A stretch of DNA of 64,000 nucleotides from contig DVEG01000025.1 in the NCBI GenBank assembly GCA_015295835.1, forward strand, positions 62,001 to 126,000. The letters are read 5' to 3'. This document shows positions 18,842-27,849 of the stretch, one piece after another. A program made the translations under genes and the position numbers. The stretch's first letter is position 1; the number at the start of each line of letters is the position of its first letter. The notes under the pieces were generated by a model that searched no databases, was not told where the DNA came from, and saw only the letters and a program-made list of their open reading frames with translations. Source of the stretch: Oscillatoriaceae cyanobacterium M7585_C2015_266. GTDB lineage: Bacteria; Cyanobacteriota; Cyanobacteriia; Cyanobacteriales; Oscillatoriaceae.

Positions 18842-20044
18842 GTGCCCAAGAAAACTGTAGCAAATTTGTCGGAGTCAGACTTATCCGGAAAGCGCGTATT
18901 GGTGCGAGTTGACTTTAATGTTCCGCTGGATGATGCGGGCAATATCACAGATGATACTCGCATCCGGGCGGCTTTGCCGACAATCGAATATCTGACGAGC
19001 AAGGGTGCAAAAGTTATCCTCGTCTCCCACTTTGGGCGTCCGAAGGGTGTCGATGACAAACTGCGCCTTACTCCGGTGGCGAAGCGCCTTTCGGAACTAC
19101 TCGGTCAACAAGTGGTTAAGTGCGATGACTGTATCGGCGATGCCGTTGCTGCAGCGCTCGCTTCCCTGAATAATGGCCAAGTAGCGTTGTTAGAAAACGT
19201 TCGTTTCTATCCAGAAGAAGAGAAAAACGACCCAGAATTTGCTCAAAAACTGGCTGCTAATGCCGATTTGTATGTTAACGATGCTTTCGGCACTGCCCAC
19301 CGTGCTCACGCTTCTACTGAGGGTGTTACTCGCTACCTCAAGCCTTCAGTGGCTGGGTTTTTGATTGAGAAAGAACTGCAATATCTGCAAGCGGCGATTG
19401 AAAATCCCCAGCGCCCCCTGGCGGCGATCGTGGGCGGCTCGAAGGTTTCTAGCAAAATCGGCGTTATTGAAGCTCTGCTTGAGAAGTGCGACAAGCTACT
19501 TATCGGCGGCGGCATGATTTTTACTTTTTATAAGGCTCGCGGTTTGAGTGTAGGCAAGTCTCTAGTAGAGGAAGATAAATTAGAATTGGCGCGTTCTTTG
19601 GAAGCCAAAGCCAAAGAAAAGGGGGTTCAGTTTTTACTGCCTACAGATGTTGTCGTGGCGGATAAGTTCGCTGCCGATGCCAATGCCCAGACGGTAAGTG
19701 TTGAAAATATTCCTGACGGTTGGATGGGTTTGGATATTGGCCCCGATTCTGTGAAAATGTTCCAAGAAGCTTTGGCTGATTGCAAGACTGTTATTTGGAA
19801 TGGGCCAATGGGTGTGTTTGAATTCGATCGCTTTGCCGTTGGTACAGAAGCGATCGCTCGCACTCTTGCCGAACTCACTCCCAAGGGAGTAACTACTATT
19901 ATTGGCGGCGGCGACTCCGTGGCAGCTGTGGAAAAAGTCGGTTTGGCTGACAAAATGAGCCATATTTCTACCGGCGGTGGCGCTAGTCTGGAGCTGCTCG
20001 AAGGCAAGGTTCTCCCCGGCATCGCCGCTCTCGACGAAGCTTAA
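18842..20044 (+). CDS. pgk: Phosphoglycerate kinase
   Basis: Glycolysis and Calvin-cycle enzyme: 3-phosphoglycerate + ATP to and from 1,3-bisphosphoglycerate. At 400 aa it has the normal length, with the N-terminal signature [15 protein letters not shown] and substrate residues in [10 protein letters not shown]. The nucleotide side is [18 protein letters not shown] and the end of the hinge is [14 protein letters not shown] with STGGGASLE. It uses a GTG start behind a strong ribosome binding site. It is monocistronic and followed by a long hairpin. The sequence is GC-richer and shows the codon use of a highly expressed gene. Confidence 0.98.
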   Translation: MPKKTVANLSESDLSGKRVLVRVDFNVPLDDAGNITDDTRIRAALPTIEYLTSKGAKVILVSHFGRPKGVDDKLRLTPVAKRLSELLGQQVVKCDDCIGDAVAAALASLNNGQVALLENVRFYPEEEKNDPEFAQKLAANADLYVNDAFGTAHRAHASTEGVTRYLKPSVAGFLIEKELQYLQAAIENPQRPLAAIVGGSKVSSKIGVIEALLEKCDKLLIGGGMIFTFYKARGLSVGKSLVEEDKLELARSLEAKAKEKGVQFLLPTDVVVADKFAADANAQTVSVENIPDGWMGLDIGPDSVKMFQEALADCKTVIWNGPMGVFEFDRFAVGTEAIARTLAELTPKGVTTIIGGGDSVAAVEKVGLADKMSHISTGGGASLELLEGKVLPGIAALDEA

Positions 20045-20057
20045 TCTCCTAATTCGC

Positions 20058-20113
20058 TAATCAGTAATCGGTAATTTGATTTATAAAATTGACTAATTAC
20101 TGATTACTGATTA
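20058..20113. terminator. Long inverted repeat, probable bidirectional terminator
   Basis: TAATCAGTAATCGGTAATT (20058-20076) and AATTACTGATTACTGATTA (20095-20113) pair at 18 of 19 positions around an 18-base loop. The element sits between convergent pgk and the next minus-strand gene. Each arm is also built from a repeated TAATCAG/GTAAT unit. Confidence 0.65.
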
Positions 20114-20198
20114 TCAATTAAAAAATATTTTAATAAACTTAATATTTTAACTTAAGTGAGTAAACTAATAAGAAAGATTAGACAAAAATAAGAAAATT

Positions 20199-20813
20199 TT
20201 ATTCTTGGTAATCATTAGGATCGACACGCCTATCTTTAATCCGAGGAGGCAGAAACTCAGAGCCGCCGCGGTAGGGGGGAAAAGGTTCGGATGAATTGGG
20301 ATGAATAATTTGTACGGTGCGGGGGAAACGCTGCTGCCCGAACAAAAGAAACATAACTAAAAAAACGAGTGCAAGCAAAATAGTCAGGAGCGTACCGGCA
20401 AGTGCCCAGAGTAAGCCCCAAAGGATTTGATTAGCAGGCTGTTGAGGGTTCGTCTGTGTCGGTACAGGATTGAGTGGGGGATTGGCTGGATTTAATTTAC
20501 ACTGTCCATTGAGAGAATCGATGAGTAGCTGCTGCGATTTCAATTGTTCTTTAAGCAACTCAGTATCGAGACGCTGGCGCTCAAGCTGAGCCCTGAGTTG
20601 TTCGAGTTCACTGCGCTGTTGTTCAGGATTCCAGCCAGGGAGAAGTTGCCCAGTCGGAGGAGGCACTGCGGGAGAAACAGAGGGCTGAACCACTGCTGGT
20701 GGAGGCGGGAGGGTATTAGACAAGATAGAAGTATTGGGATCACCCTTGAGCAATAGGATAGCCGCAATACCAGCGAAGGCTACCCCAGCTAGAAATGCCA
20801 TGCTGTCACTCAT
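20199..20813 (-). CDS. Conserved hypothetical two-helix membrane protein with coiled coil
   Basis: From MSDSMAFLAG (20813) the protein starts with one membrane helix (AFLAGVAFAGIAAILLL). A Pro-rich spacer and a Gln/Leu-rich coiled coil follow (about residues 72-106, QRSELEQLRAQLERQRLDTELLKEQLKSQQ in pattern). A second helix (about 132-158) and a short Pro/Arg-rich tail complete it. Topology suggests that a coiled coil is held on one face of the membrane between two anchors. It converges with pgk. The family is not one I can name, and an internal architectural role is only a guess. Confidence 0.6.
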   Translation of the reverse strand: MSDSMAFLAGVAFAGIAAILLLKGDPNTSILSNTLPPPPAVVQPSVSPAVPPPTGQLLPGWNPEQQRSELEQLRAQLERQRLDTELLKEQLKSQQLLIDSLNGQCKLNPANPPLNPVPTQTNPQQPANQILWGLLWALAGTLLTILLALVFLVMFLLFGQQRFPRTVQIIHPNSSEPFPPYRGGSEFLPPRIKDRRVDPNDYQE

Positions 20814-20973
20814 CGCCCTTACCTTTGAACCACGACTCCCTGTCATCGAAATTGATGCACTGCAACATTTTTTACTTTAGCGGCTGCGAAGTAGCTCCCT
20901 GATACCTAGTAGCATTTTCATAGAAGAAAAGATGAGGGCGTTTAGAGTTTATTTTCACCTACGAGTGCGATCG

Positions 20974-22845
20974 CTAATTTCCCCTTGATTCATTCGTTAC
21001 CTGGGTTAAGATTTCCCCAACTTCTGCGCTGCCGACTTCTCTAGAAATCAAAGCTGCCATTGCTTCTGCCTTAGATTTCTCTGCAAATGCAGCCACCTCA
21101 ATATAAAAAGATCCCGAAAGATCTGGGCGCTTTCTCACTGAGGCATTGGGACAATATGATAGAATGCGAATGTACTTTTCCTTAGCATATTCAGTGAAAA
21201 CTTGATACTGTGGAAGCTTTCCATCTTCCGGAGTTTCTGTGCAACTGCGCCGAGGGCTGCCGACGAAAGGTTCCCCAACTTCAACCGTGCCTGAGGTGCT
21301 TTTAATTGCAGAAGCAAAAGCTTCTGCTCGCGAGCGCTCTCCAAAAGATCCTACTTGCACCTGCACTACTCCCCCATCTTTCAACACTACAACCGTATTA
21401 CGACAGAATTGCGCCTGTAGGCGATTTAAAGTCTCGGCTTTATAGGGAACCAACACGGGATACCATTTGCCCTCGCTGCTCGCCGAGGGATCTTCACAGA
21501 ATTTTTGCGGGAAATATTTTGCCAAACGAACCTCTAATTTATACTCAATCTGAGCCGCTCCTGGTTTTGAGTTCAATTCAATCATATAGTTGCCAGGGCT
21601 AAAAAGCCCGCCTTCCCACCGCTGTATTGGTTGGAAAGAACCTGGCATTGGTTTTTGATTGGGGTTGAGTACGCGCATTAACACCCCTTCACCTTCAACT
21701 GCAGCGGTTAGGGTTTGCCATTGTTTGGCGGAAATAACATAAAGGATGGTTTCGTTTTCTTTGAGATTTCCTCCTACCCTGACTGTTTTATCGGGCACTG
21801 CCTCAAGCATTTGGCGGAAGATGACTGGTTTTTCGTTTTGCCTAGTATTTCTTCCTGTCGCATCTGGTTTTAACGATTTAGCAGAGGGTGAAATTGACAG
21901 GGGGCTTAGTAGGTAGTAGAGAACTGCCCAGGAGCCAATTCCCACTACTAAAACTAGACTGAGACTGATAGCGTAAGCCCAAAAGTACTGGGGCTGGTTT
22001 TTAGGCTTTTGTTTATATGTGGTAAGGGCAGCGAGCGCTTGTAATTCTTTTGCCACTTCTTTCGCTGATGAGTAGCGCTGTTTGGGATTGTCACTGAGCA
22101 TCCGATTCAATATCCGGGCTAGTGCCGGGCTGACTGTAGTCTGCCGCTGCCAGTTTTTTCTAATCTCGCCATTCTCAATTAGTTCTGCTTTTTCTTTTCC
22201 TGTCAGCAATATCACTGCTGTCACTGCTAAAGAATACAAATCGCTGCTTGGGGAGGGTTGGGTTTTTGCCCTTGGTTCTTCTTTTTCTTTAGCGCTTTCA
22301 ATGATTTGGTTTTGCAGCTCTTTTTCTGCTGCTAAGTCAATCAGTATCGGTATTGGCGACTTCTGCTTCTTAAGGCAAGCGGATAAAATAATTGTCTCTG
22401 GCGAGATATTTCCGTGACTCATTCCTATTGAGTGCAAGTACTCTAGGGCTGGCAGTAGCATCAGTAGCAATTGCCACACTTCTTCTTGTAAAAAGGAGGA
22501 TAATACTGCCAGACGCTCTTGCAGTAGTGTGTGGCAGCTTTTTCCTTCGACGAATTCTTGTACGAAAAACAGGCGTTGTTCTTGGGCGAAGATTTCGTAT
22601 AACTGCCGAATTTGCGGGTGTTGGATGCGATATAGTTTTTCGGCTTTAGCCTGCAGGTTTGCAAGTATCTGCTGTATGTCGGCTGTGTCTGTTTGCTCTA
22701 GGGTAAATTCTAGGAGCGAGCGCAGCTCGTTTGAGCTTTGTAAATCTTTGGCTAAATAGGTTCGCTTATATTTCCCCTGCGCCAAAAGATCTATCAAGTA
22801 GTAGCGGTTATTTAGGATAGTTCCGAGGGGGAGGGGTTGATGCAT
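20974..22845 (-). CDS. Membrane pseudokinase (Ser/Thr kinase fold) with two SPOR-like repeats
   Basis: Residues about 1-270 have a Ser/Thr kinase fold (LGTILNNRYYLIDLLAQGKYKRTYLAKDL, LFFVQEFVEGKS, SSDLYSLAVTAVILLTG). The catalytic loop reads MSHGNISPETI instead of HRDLKPEN, so both the catalytic Asp and the metal-binding Asn are gone. The DFG position reads DLA, and no clear VAIK Lys is seen. This should be an inactive kinase. A membrane helix (about 288-315) leads to an outer region with VVQVQVGSFGERSRAEAFASAI and a second weaker copy (SFYIEVAAFAEKSKAEAMAALI), both SPOR-like. SPOR domains usually bind denuded peptidoglycan glycans, so a cell-wall sensing role is inferred. 623 aa. Confidence 0.8.
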   Translation of the reverse strand: MHQPLPLGTILNNRYYLIDLLAQGKYKRTYLAKDLQSSNELRSLLEFTLEQTDTADIQQILANLQAKAEKLYRIQHPQIRQLYEIFAQEQRLFFVQEFVEGKSCHTLLQERLAVLSSFLQEEVWQLLLMLLPALEYLHSIGMSHGNISPETIILSACLKKQKSPIPILIDLAAEKELQNQIIESAKEKEEPRAKTQPSPSSDLYSLAVTAVILLTGKEKAELIENGEIRKNWQRQTTVSPALARILNRMLSDNPKQRYSSAKEVAKELQALAALTTYKQKPKNQPQYFWAYAISLSLVLVVGIGSWAVLYYLLSPLSISPSAKSLKPDATGRNTRQNEKPVIFRQMLEAVPDKTVRVGGNLKENETILYVISAKQWQTLTAAVEGEGVLMRVLNPNQKPMPGSFQPIQRWEGGLFSPGNYMIELNSKPGAAQIEYKLEVRLAKYFPQKFCEDPSASSEGKWYPVLVPYKAETLNRLQAQFCRNTVVVLKDGGVVQVQVGSFGERSRAEAFASAIKSTSGTVEVGEPFVGSPRRSCTETPEDGKLPQYQVFTEYAKEKYIRILSYCPNASVRKRPDLSGSFYIEVAAFAEKSKAEAMAALISREVGSAEVGEILTQVTNESRGN

Positions 22846-23026
22846 GGCAGCTCTGATTGCTTGATGACAACTATCGAGTTGAGTTTAAAGCAAACAGGAA
22901 CCTTTCGGCTGCTACTGCGGTCATATTTTTGTGGTGTTTGGGGCGGCAATTTGATTGCTTCGCCTTTTTGCTCCTGATTTTCAGGGTTTTTATAATAATT
23001 TGTTTTCCTCTCCCTTGCCGCTGTTG

Positions 23027-23437
23027 TTAGTATACTATTGATTTTTGATTTTTTGCTGCCCATCCAGAATTTGCTGTTTTATTTTCGCTTTTGGGCTTTA
23101 TTGAATTTACTTTCGTGAGGGCGGGTATTGAAGTGTTAATAGACGGCTCGAAAGGATTTTCATAGTGTTCTTTTTCTGTCATAGCGATCACAGCTTGCTT
23201 TGCGGGTAAATTTATATCTTTATTTTCCCGCCACAGAGTAAAATTTCCTTGTTTTTCCACGAGTATGCACAGAATATCTGCTTTCAGGTATTTTTGACTA
23301 GTCGCGCTCGCTATTTGACGTTGCTCGCCGGTAAATGTTCCCTCTTTCGTAAAAATTAAGTTGTAAAAAACCATTTGAGACATTTTTTCTATATCAATCC
23401 CCTGACGTTCTAAATCTGCGGCGTGTAGCACCAGCAT
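23027..23437 (-). CDS. Conserved hypothetical protein, 136 aa
   Basis: The ordered part is residues 1-95 (MLVLHAADLERQGIDIEKMSQM, then ILCILVEKQGNFTLWRENKD). The last about 40 residues are Ser/Asn/Lys-rich and probably disordered. There is no membrane segment. It lies upstream of the pseudokinase gene on the same strand, with a gap of about 180 bases. I do not know the family. The start codon follows a plausible AGG-containing stretch. Confidence 0.5.
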   Translation of the reverse strand: MLVLHAADLERQGIDIEKMSQMVFYNLIFTKEGTFTGEQRQIASATSQKYLKADILCILVEKQGNFTLWRENKDINLPAKQAVIAMTEKEHYENPFEPSINTSIPALTKVNSIKPKSENKTANSGWAAKNQKSIVY

Positions 23438-24323
23438 GATAATACCTCGTTTTCCTATTTTTCCAACTCTTTATTATGCTAGCTAAAATTTTTCTCAACG
23501 CGTAAAATTACTTATTTATAATATCTCTTGTTATTATATCTCTTGTATAGTATTTTACTCCGGATGTTTGCCAAAATTGCTATCCGGTTTAACCGTCAGT
23601 ATTAAGTAGTTTGGCGGGAGCCGCGGAAATATATGTTGTAGGCGCACGCTATCAGCGGAAAATTAAACTGTCTGCGCTCACTAATAAAAATATAAAGAAA
23701 TTATAAAAATTTTCTAGAATATAAAAAATTTGTCAGAGCCAGCGCTCACTTGTTTGCTTTGATCAAATTATTGATTTTTATTTAAATTATTGTTATTTAT
23801 TTAGCCGTATAGCAGTGAAATGCTTATTTCAATCATTCCAACTACAGCTTAAATTTTTACTAAAGCGGTAGCTTGGGAGTGAGGCTTCTTGCCCCAAAAG
23901 CTATTTTGCTGTAAATTTAACTCAAGCCTTATCCATCCTTAACCCGCCCTATAGCATTTTGAAAATATTATGTTAATTGTAGTTAATTTGACAGAATTAT
24001 TCGCTCACGTCTGCAATCATGATCATGGGAAGAAAGTATCCAATGAGAATAGTGCTTGCTAGCGCAGACTGTTCACATCTTGATAAGGCATCGGGTGTAT
24101 GTACAGGGTTGCGCAGGGAGTAACTTTTTTTTGATTCAGCAGGTGACTTATCATTGGGGGCGATGGTTCTATTGAATCAAATAACGCGCTCATGCAGTCT
24201 ACATTCACATTACTTTCCTAGAATATTTTAAGCAGGCTACCCCAGCAAAATACAGCGTATTTTTGAGTCATGGCTGAGAAAAAATTATCTGAGAATAAGA
24301 CTTTTTTGCAGGAAGTAAAATCC
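23438..24323. other. Long AT-rich intergenic gap
   Basis: About 890 bases with no gene I can support. A near-direct repeat of ATATCTCTTGT lies at about 23522 and 23538. TTTGATTCA (24130-24138) and TGAATCAAA (24173-24181) form a perfect 9-base inverted repeat that could fold in a leader of the small gene that follows. The rest shows nothing I can interpret. Confidence 0.4.
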
Positions 24324-24590
24324 ATGAAACTCTTGCAGGCGACTGTCAGTAACGAACCCGATATTCCTTCTGTCAATCTTAGGGAAGGCACAAGACGCGC
24401 GTTAATTTCTACACCGCCAGTTGTTACAGGGGCGAGCGCTTATTCGCGAATGACTTGCGTACCTAACAGTGAAACGCGGGTACGCTATCCTAGACACATA
24501 CCGGTACCTATTTTTGATCGCGCTCGCTACACGCGCTTGAACTCATTTTCATCAATGCCGACAATCCCAATCAATATCGATAGTGACTGA
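24324..24590 (+). CDS. Small hypothetical basic protein
   Basis: An 88-residue frame from ATG 24324 (MKLLQATVSNEPDIPSV). I choose this start because AGGAAGT lies 8 bases upstream, whereas the longer frame from ATG 24270 has no ribosome site. The protein is basic and rich in Pro, Arg and Ser, with no helix-forming stretch or motif. A GC-rich hairpin follows right after the stop codon, which mildly supports a real transcript. It could still be a chance frame. Confidence 0.3.
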   Translation: MKLLQATVSNEPDIPSVNLREGTRRALISTPPVVTGASAYSRMTCVPNSETRVRYPRHIPVPIFDRARYTRLNSFSSMPTIPINIDSD

Positions 24591-24608
24591 GGCATGTGGC
24601 CACAAGCC

Positions 24609-24630
24609 CCAGCGCCTCAACGGAGGCTGG
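24609..24630 (+). terminator. GC-rich hairpin after the small gene
   Basis: GCCTC (24614-24618), loop AACG, GAGGC (24623-24627), extended by CCA/TGG with a two-base bulge. It is followed by CGCTTTCCTC, only weakly T-rich, so termination is plausible but not certain. Confidence 0.4.
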
Positions 24631-24646
24631 CGCTTTCCTCAGAAGG

Positions 24647-24771
24647 GTAAGCCTAGCTATTAATATTTTTACAATTTGTTAATGTTCGTAGTAAGGGCAA
24701 TATTTTTTTCAAATCAGAAAAGGAAGGTTTGGCAAGAGGCGCTAAGCGTTGAAAGCAATAGCTAGCCTTAC
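24647..24771. repeat. 15-base inverted repeat flanking 95 bases
   Basis: GTAAGCCTAGCTATT (24647-24661) and AATAGCTAGCCTTAC (24757-24771) are reverse complements at 14 of 15 positions. The 125-base unit is non-coding and has the form of a miniature inverted-repeat element, or of one large hairpin in the convergent gap before the AdoMet decarboxylase gene. Confidence 0.45.
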
Positions 24772-24856
24772 GGAAGAGCGATCGCCCCCCGCCGCATCGA
24801 GAAACTCGACAATTCCCTCCCTGCCGTTGGCTGAAATTTCCAACACCGGGGGGTGG

Positions 24857-24889
24857 AGAAACCCAGTTTCCTAAAGAAACCAGGTTTCT
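24857..24889. repeat. Dispersed 33-base imperfect palindrome, copy 1
   Basis: Starts AGAAACCCAGTTTC and ends GAAACCAGGTTTCT, so the two halves are near-inverted copies. A second copy at 37848-37880 matches at 31 of 33 bases. Both lie in gaps. Confidence 0.7.
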
Positions 24890-24924
24890 ACAAATTGCGA
24901 GTGACTAACTGACAATAGCTGGCG

Positions 24925-25341
24925 TTACCTGAGAGCGCCAGTTTCTACAGGACGAGTTTTATGCTCTGTATAAAAAGGCTCTTGCAAATCCATTGCTGGC
25001 TCGAAGCCACGGGGAATCTCTCTCATAATTATCTGTTTAGCTTCGAGAGCAGTTTGAAGTATCTGCATCGCCCGCTCAGGATTTCCTGCCCCACAAAAAA
25101 ACAAGTCAGCGGCAAAATACCCATACTCCGGCCAAGTATGTATGGCTATATGGGACTCTGCCAAAGTTGCGGTTGCCGTGACACCGTGGGGACTAAACTG
25201 ATGTACGCACAGGTCGATGAGAGTTGCGCCTCCGGCTGAAATCGCATCTATTAAGGCGCGGCGGATGCGTTCTGGGTCGTTGAGAAGATCGCCTGGAGAT
25301 TGCCAAGCATCAACAACCAGATGGGTTCCCACTTGTTTCAT
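24925..25341 (-). CDS. speH: S-adenosylmethionine decarboxylase proenzyme, class 1B
   Basis: Makes decarboxylated AdoMet, the aminopropyl donor for spermidine; polyamine synthesis then releases methylthioadenosine. The proenzyme cleaves itself between Glu62 and Ser63 (LAESHIAIHTWPE), and Ser63 becomes the pyruvoyl group. His68 and Cys83 (DLFFCG) are the other catalytic residues, at the same positions as in the Thermotoga enzyme. 138 aa is normal for the small bacterial form. The MTA it generates is the substrate of the pathway served by mtnD and mtnW about 8 kb away. It has no close operon partner. Confidence 0.95.
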   Translation of the reverse strand: MKQVGTHLVVDAWQSPGDLLNDPERIRRALIDAISAGGATLIDLCVHQFSPHGVTATATLAESHIAIHTWPEYGYFAADLFFCGAGNPERAMQILQTALEAKQIIMREIPRGFEPAMDLQEPFYTEHKTRPVETGALR

Positions 25342-25561
25342 TCTGCCCGTAACACTCCACCCAAAAACATCGCAAACTTTTTGATCATATCATGGTTTTC
25401 GTTTATTCTGAAACCAGTTATAAACTGTTATAAGCCTAAAGTTGTTAAATTTATATTAAATTTTTTAAATAACCAAAGGGAGAGAAGGGGACAACGGAGA
25501 TTATAGCACGGATACACTGGTAAGAATGAATCCGTGCATCCGCCGTCAAACAGACAACTAA

Positions 25562-26614
25562 CTAATTAAAGATCGTGCCATTGGGCAGAATCGCCCCAGT
25601 CAAAGATGCCTCGCTCAAAAAGGCGCCATTGAGGTGAGCGCCAATCAAGTTAGCCTGAGAGAGATTGGCTCCTGTCAAATCAGCTCCATTTAAATAAGTC
25701 AGGAGTAAGCCTGCTCCGCAAAGATTGGCTTGACTGAGATTAGCGTAGCGCAAGTCGGCTTCCATCAGACAAGCTCCTGATAAGTCAGCTCCGCTCAAAT
25801 TGGCGCCGCGTAAGTCAGCCCGACTTAAATCGGCACCGCTTAAATTGGCTCCAGCTAGGAGCAAGCCGTTCAGATTTGACAGGCTTAAAATTGCGCCTTG
25901 CAAGTCAGCGCCCCTGAGATTAGCATCTTTCAAATTTGCTGTACTCAAGTTGGCTCCGCTTAGATTGGCTCCGCTCAGGTTAGCTCCGCTCAAGTCAGCT
26001 GCCCGTAGAGAAGCTTCGCTCAAGTCGGCGCCTGCTAGAGAAGCACCCTGTAAACAAGCCCGCTCCAAATAGGCGCGAATCAGATGGCTACCATTTAGGT
26101 AAGCTTGCTGTAAATGGGCTTCTGAGAGAATAGCCCGATTCAGGTTGGCTTGATTGAGATTAGCCTGCTGGAGCTGGGCGCGACTGAGGGTTGCTGCAGT
26201 TAAGACTGCAAAGGAGAGTATAGCGCCGCTTAAATCGGCACCGACTAGGCTGGCGCCTGATAGCTGGGTTTGGCTTAAATCTGCTGCCTGTAAGATAGCG
26301 CCGCTGAAACTGGCTCCGCTGAAGTCGGCGGCGATTGCGATCGCTTTATTCAGCGTTGCGCGGCTAAAGATTGCCTCAATAAAAGTAGCGCCCGACAAGT
26401 TTGCCTCACTCAAATCTGACTCGCCCAAATTGGCTGCAATGAGGGTAGCCCTTGTCAGGTTTGCCCCCTTAAGATTAACCCCTTTTAAATTACTCCGATT
26501 TAAATTTAACTCACTTAGGTTCGCTCCCTGCAAATGCGCTCCTTGAAAATCTCGCTTTCCAAGAGCGTTACGACTTAAAAACTCACTCTTTTTCAGCAGT
26601 TCATTTATATTCAT
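25562..26614 (-). CDS. Pentapeptide repeat protein
   Basis: Almost the whole 350 residues, from about 20 on, are repeats of A-[DN]-L-[SRQ]-x, roughly 60 units, predicted to form a right-handed quadrilateral beta-helix. The first 20 residues (MNINELLKKSEFLSRNALGK) form a short helical cap. There is no leader, membrane segment or attached enzyme domain, so the protein should be soluble and act by binding. Known family roles (gyrase protection, thylakoid-lumen proteins) cannot be assigned here. The repeats create long antisense open frames that are not genes. Confidence 0.93.
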   Translation of the reverse strand: MNINELLKKSEFLSRNALGKRDFQGAHLQGANLSELNLNRSNLKGVNLKGANLTRATLIAANLGESDLSEANLSGATFIEAIFSRATLNKAIAIAADFSGASFSGAILQAADLSQTQLSGASLVGADLSGAILSFAVLTAATLSRAQLQQANLNQANLNRAILSEAHLQQAYLNGSHLIRAYLERACLQGASLAGADLSEASLRAADLSGANLSGANLSGANLSTANLKDANLRGADLQGAILSLSNLNGLLLAGANLSGADLSRADLRGANLSGADLSGACLMEADLRYANLSQANLCGAGLLLTYLNGADLTGANLSQANLIGAHLNGAFLSEASLTGAILPNGTIFN

Positions 26615-26634
26615 AATAATTGGCCTGATTTACC

Positions 26635-26660
26635 TTGTGGATGTTCCAGGCTGTCCACAA
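26635..26660. promoter_or_regulatory. Inverted repeat upstream of the pentapeptide gene
   Basis: TTGTGGA (26635-26641) and TCCACAA (26654-26660) form a perfect 7-base dyad around 12 bases, 20 bases before the start codon. Each half resembles a DnaA box. It could be an operator or a transcript hairpin. Confidence 0.35.
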
Positions 26661-27849
26661 AATCCTCGCAACAAGTTTTTTGCCAGTCAAACATTCAATA
26701 ATTCCAATTGCTAGCGATAGCTGTACGCCTCGCCCCATTCCTGAGCTATTACAACAATTCGGCTGAAATAGCTAAAAACGATGTTGCTGAGCGCTCTTTT
26801 CCCACCTAAAAGCGGCACTACCCGCTACGCCGGGGTGTAAAAAAATAACGAATCAGTCTCGCCCAGGCTGTTGCAAAGCCTCAACAGCTTACAGTTGAGC
26901 CGGCAATTGGCACAACATGTTGACAATGCTGCTATGTGTACTCTGCTCTTTTTGCCGCTATTAGACGCTCTCGCCCAGGCAGCCAGTGCTGGGGTTGCCG
27001 ATTCGCACTCATGTATTTTTTTTAAACTTGACTAAAAGGTGGCGCTGTGTGTCTTTGATTAGCACTTTAGGACGGTCCTCAGACACTCCTAGAACTAGGG
27101 TTTGGCTCAGCCAATGTCACCTCCCTATTTGTTTTTGTCCGGCTTTACCCTGATAGAAACGAGCGTCTTTGGCATTCACTTGCTTTAAAAGATCGCTTAC
27201 TTTCTAGCCCGCACTCTAATGTTACGGGCTTTCACAAGCCTAAAAAGGCTTTCGCCTCAATTACCTAGTAATTAATTAATAAGGATAATCTCTAAGGGCA
27301 GGGGCTTGCAAGTTGAATCTCTTAGTATTTTCACTAAGGCCCAACTCCTACGCTTGCCTCCAATCAACCCGAAAGCCACAGCCTGCAAGCAACTGAAGCG
27401 GATGTAGCCAAAAGAGGGGGCCGATCCTAAAGAAAATTTAAAAATAAAGAAAAAAGGGGGCTTTTTCTACCCAAATTGTCATAAGATTGAAAATTGGAAT
27501 CGACTCAGTATATTAACGGAGAAAAGGAGGGAATCAGTAGGGAAGTGTGCTAAAAATCTGCAAGCAGGCAATCCCTAAAATTATACAGTGAAGGAAAAAG
27601 CTAGAGCCAATTCTCCTTGCGGCATCAAAAACAACATGGGAGAAAAGGTTTAAGCTTGGCAGAGGAAAGGGAAAATAAAAGGAAAATTTTTTAAAAGTAG
27701 GCGATTCGCTTGCCTTGGCATGTGGAAAAAGGCGCAGAATTGAGGTAGATATGGGTAGGCGAGTTTGGTAAAAAGGCGCGCCAGCAGGGGGAGGCGAACA
27801 GAAAAGAAAACACTATGTAGAATTATCTTCGGAAAGGGAGAGCAGAAGC
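26661..27849. other. 1.2 kb non-coding region
   Basis: No protein gene is supportable on either strand. It contains several dyads: GGACGGTCC near 27071, CCTAGAACTAGG near 27088, AGCCCG/CGGGCT around 27208-27232 and AAGCCT/AGGCTT at 27238-27251. The most structured part (about 27242-27430) is listed separately as a possible RNA. AGAAAAA/TTTTTCT around a G-run (about 27448-27470) could be a further hairpin. Confidence 0.5.
27242..27430. ncRNA. Candidate structured non-coding RNA
   Basis: Within this stretch GCTTGCA (27304-27310) pairs with TGCAAGC (27384-27390). The pairing can extend inward through GTTG/CAGC. Inside, AGTTG-CTTAGT (27311-27326) pairs with ACTAAG-CAACT (27333-27346). At the left edge the minus strand reads AGGC-GAAA-GCCT-TTTT, a short terminator (27242-27257), which favours transcription from the minus strand. 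The plus strand holds ACAGCCTGC, as in the closing stem of E. coli 6S RNA. The size (about 185) fits cyanobacterial 6S RNA, but strand and identity are not settled. Confidence 0.35.

Noticed and set aside
22812-23063. 83-codon minus-strand frame between the pseudokinase and its upstream neighbour
   Set aside because: It overlaps both flanking genes, is low in complexity and lacks a ribosome site.
24857-24889. Repeat considered as a CRISPR repeat
   Set aside because: Only two copies 13 kb apart, no spacers and no cas genes.
25800-26546. Long plus-strand frames rich in Leu, Ala, Lys and Pro antisense to the pentapeptide gene
   Set aside because: They are produced by the repetitive codon pattern of the pentapeptide repeats and have no features of their own.
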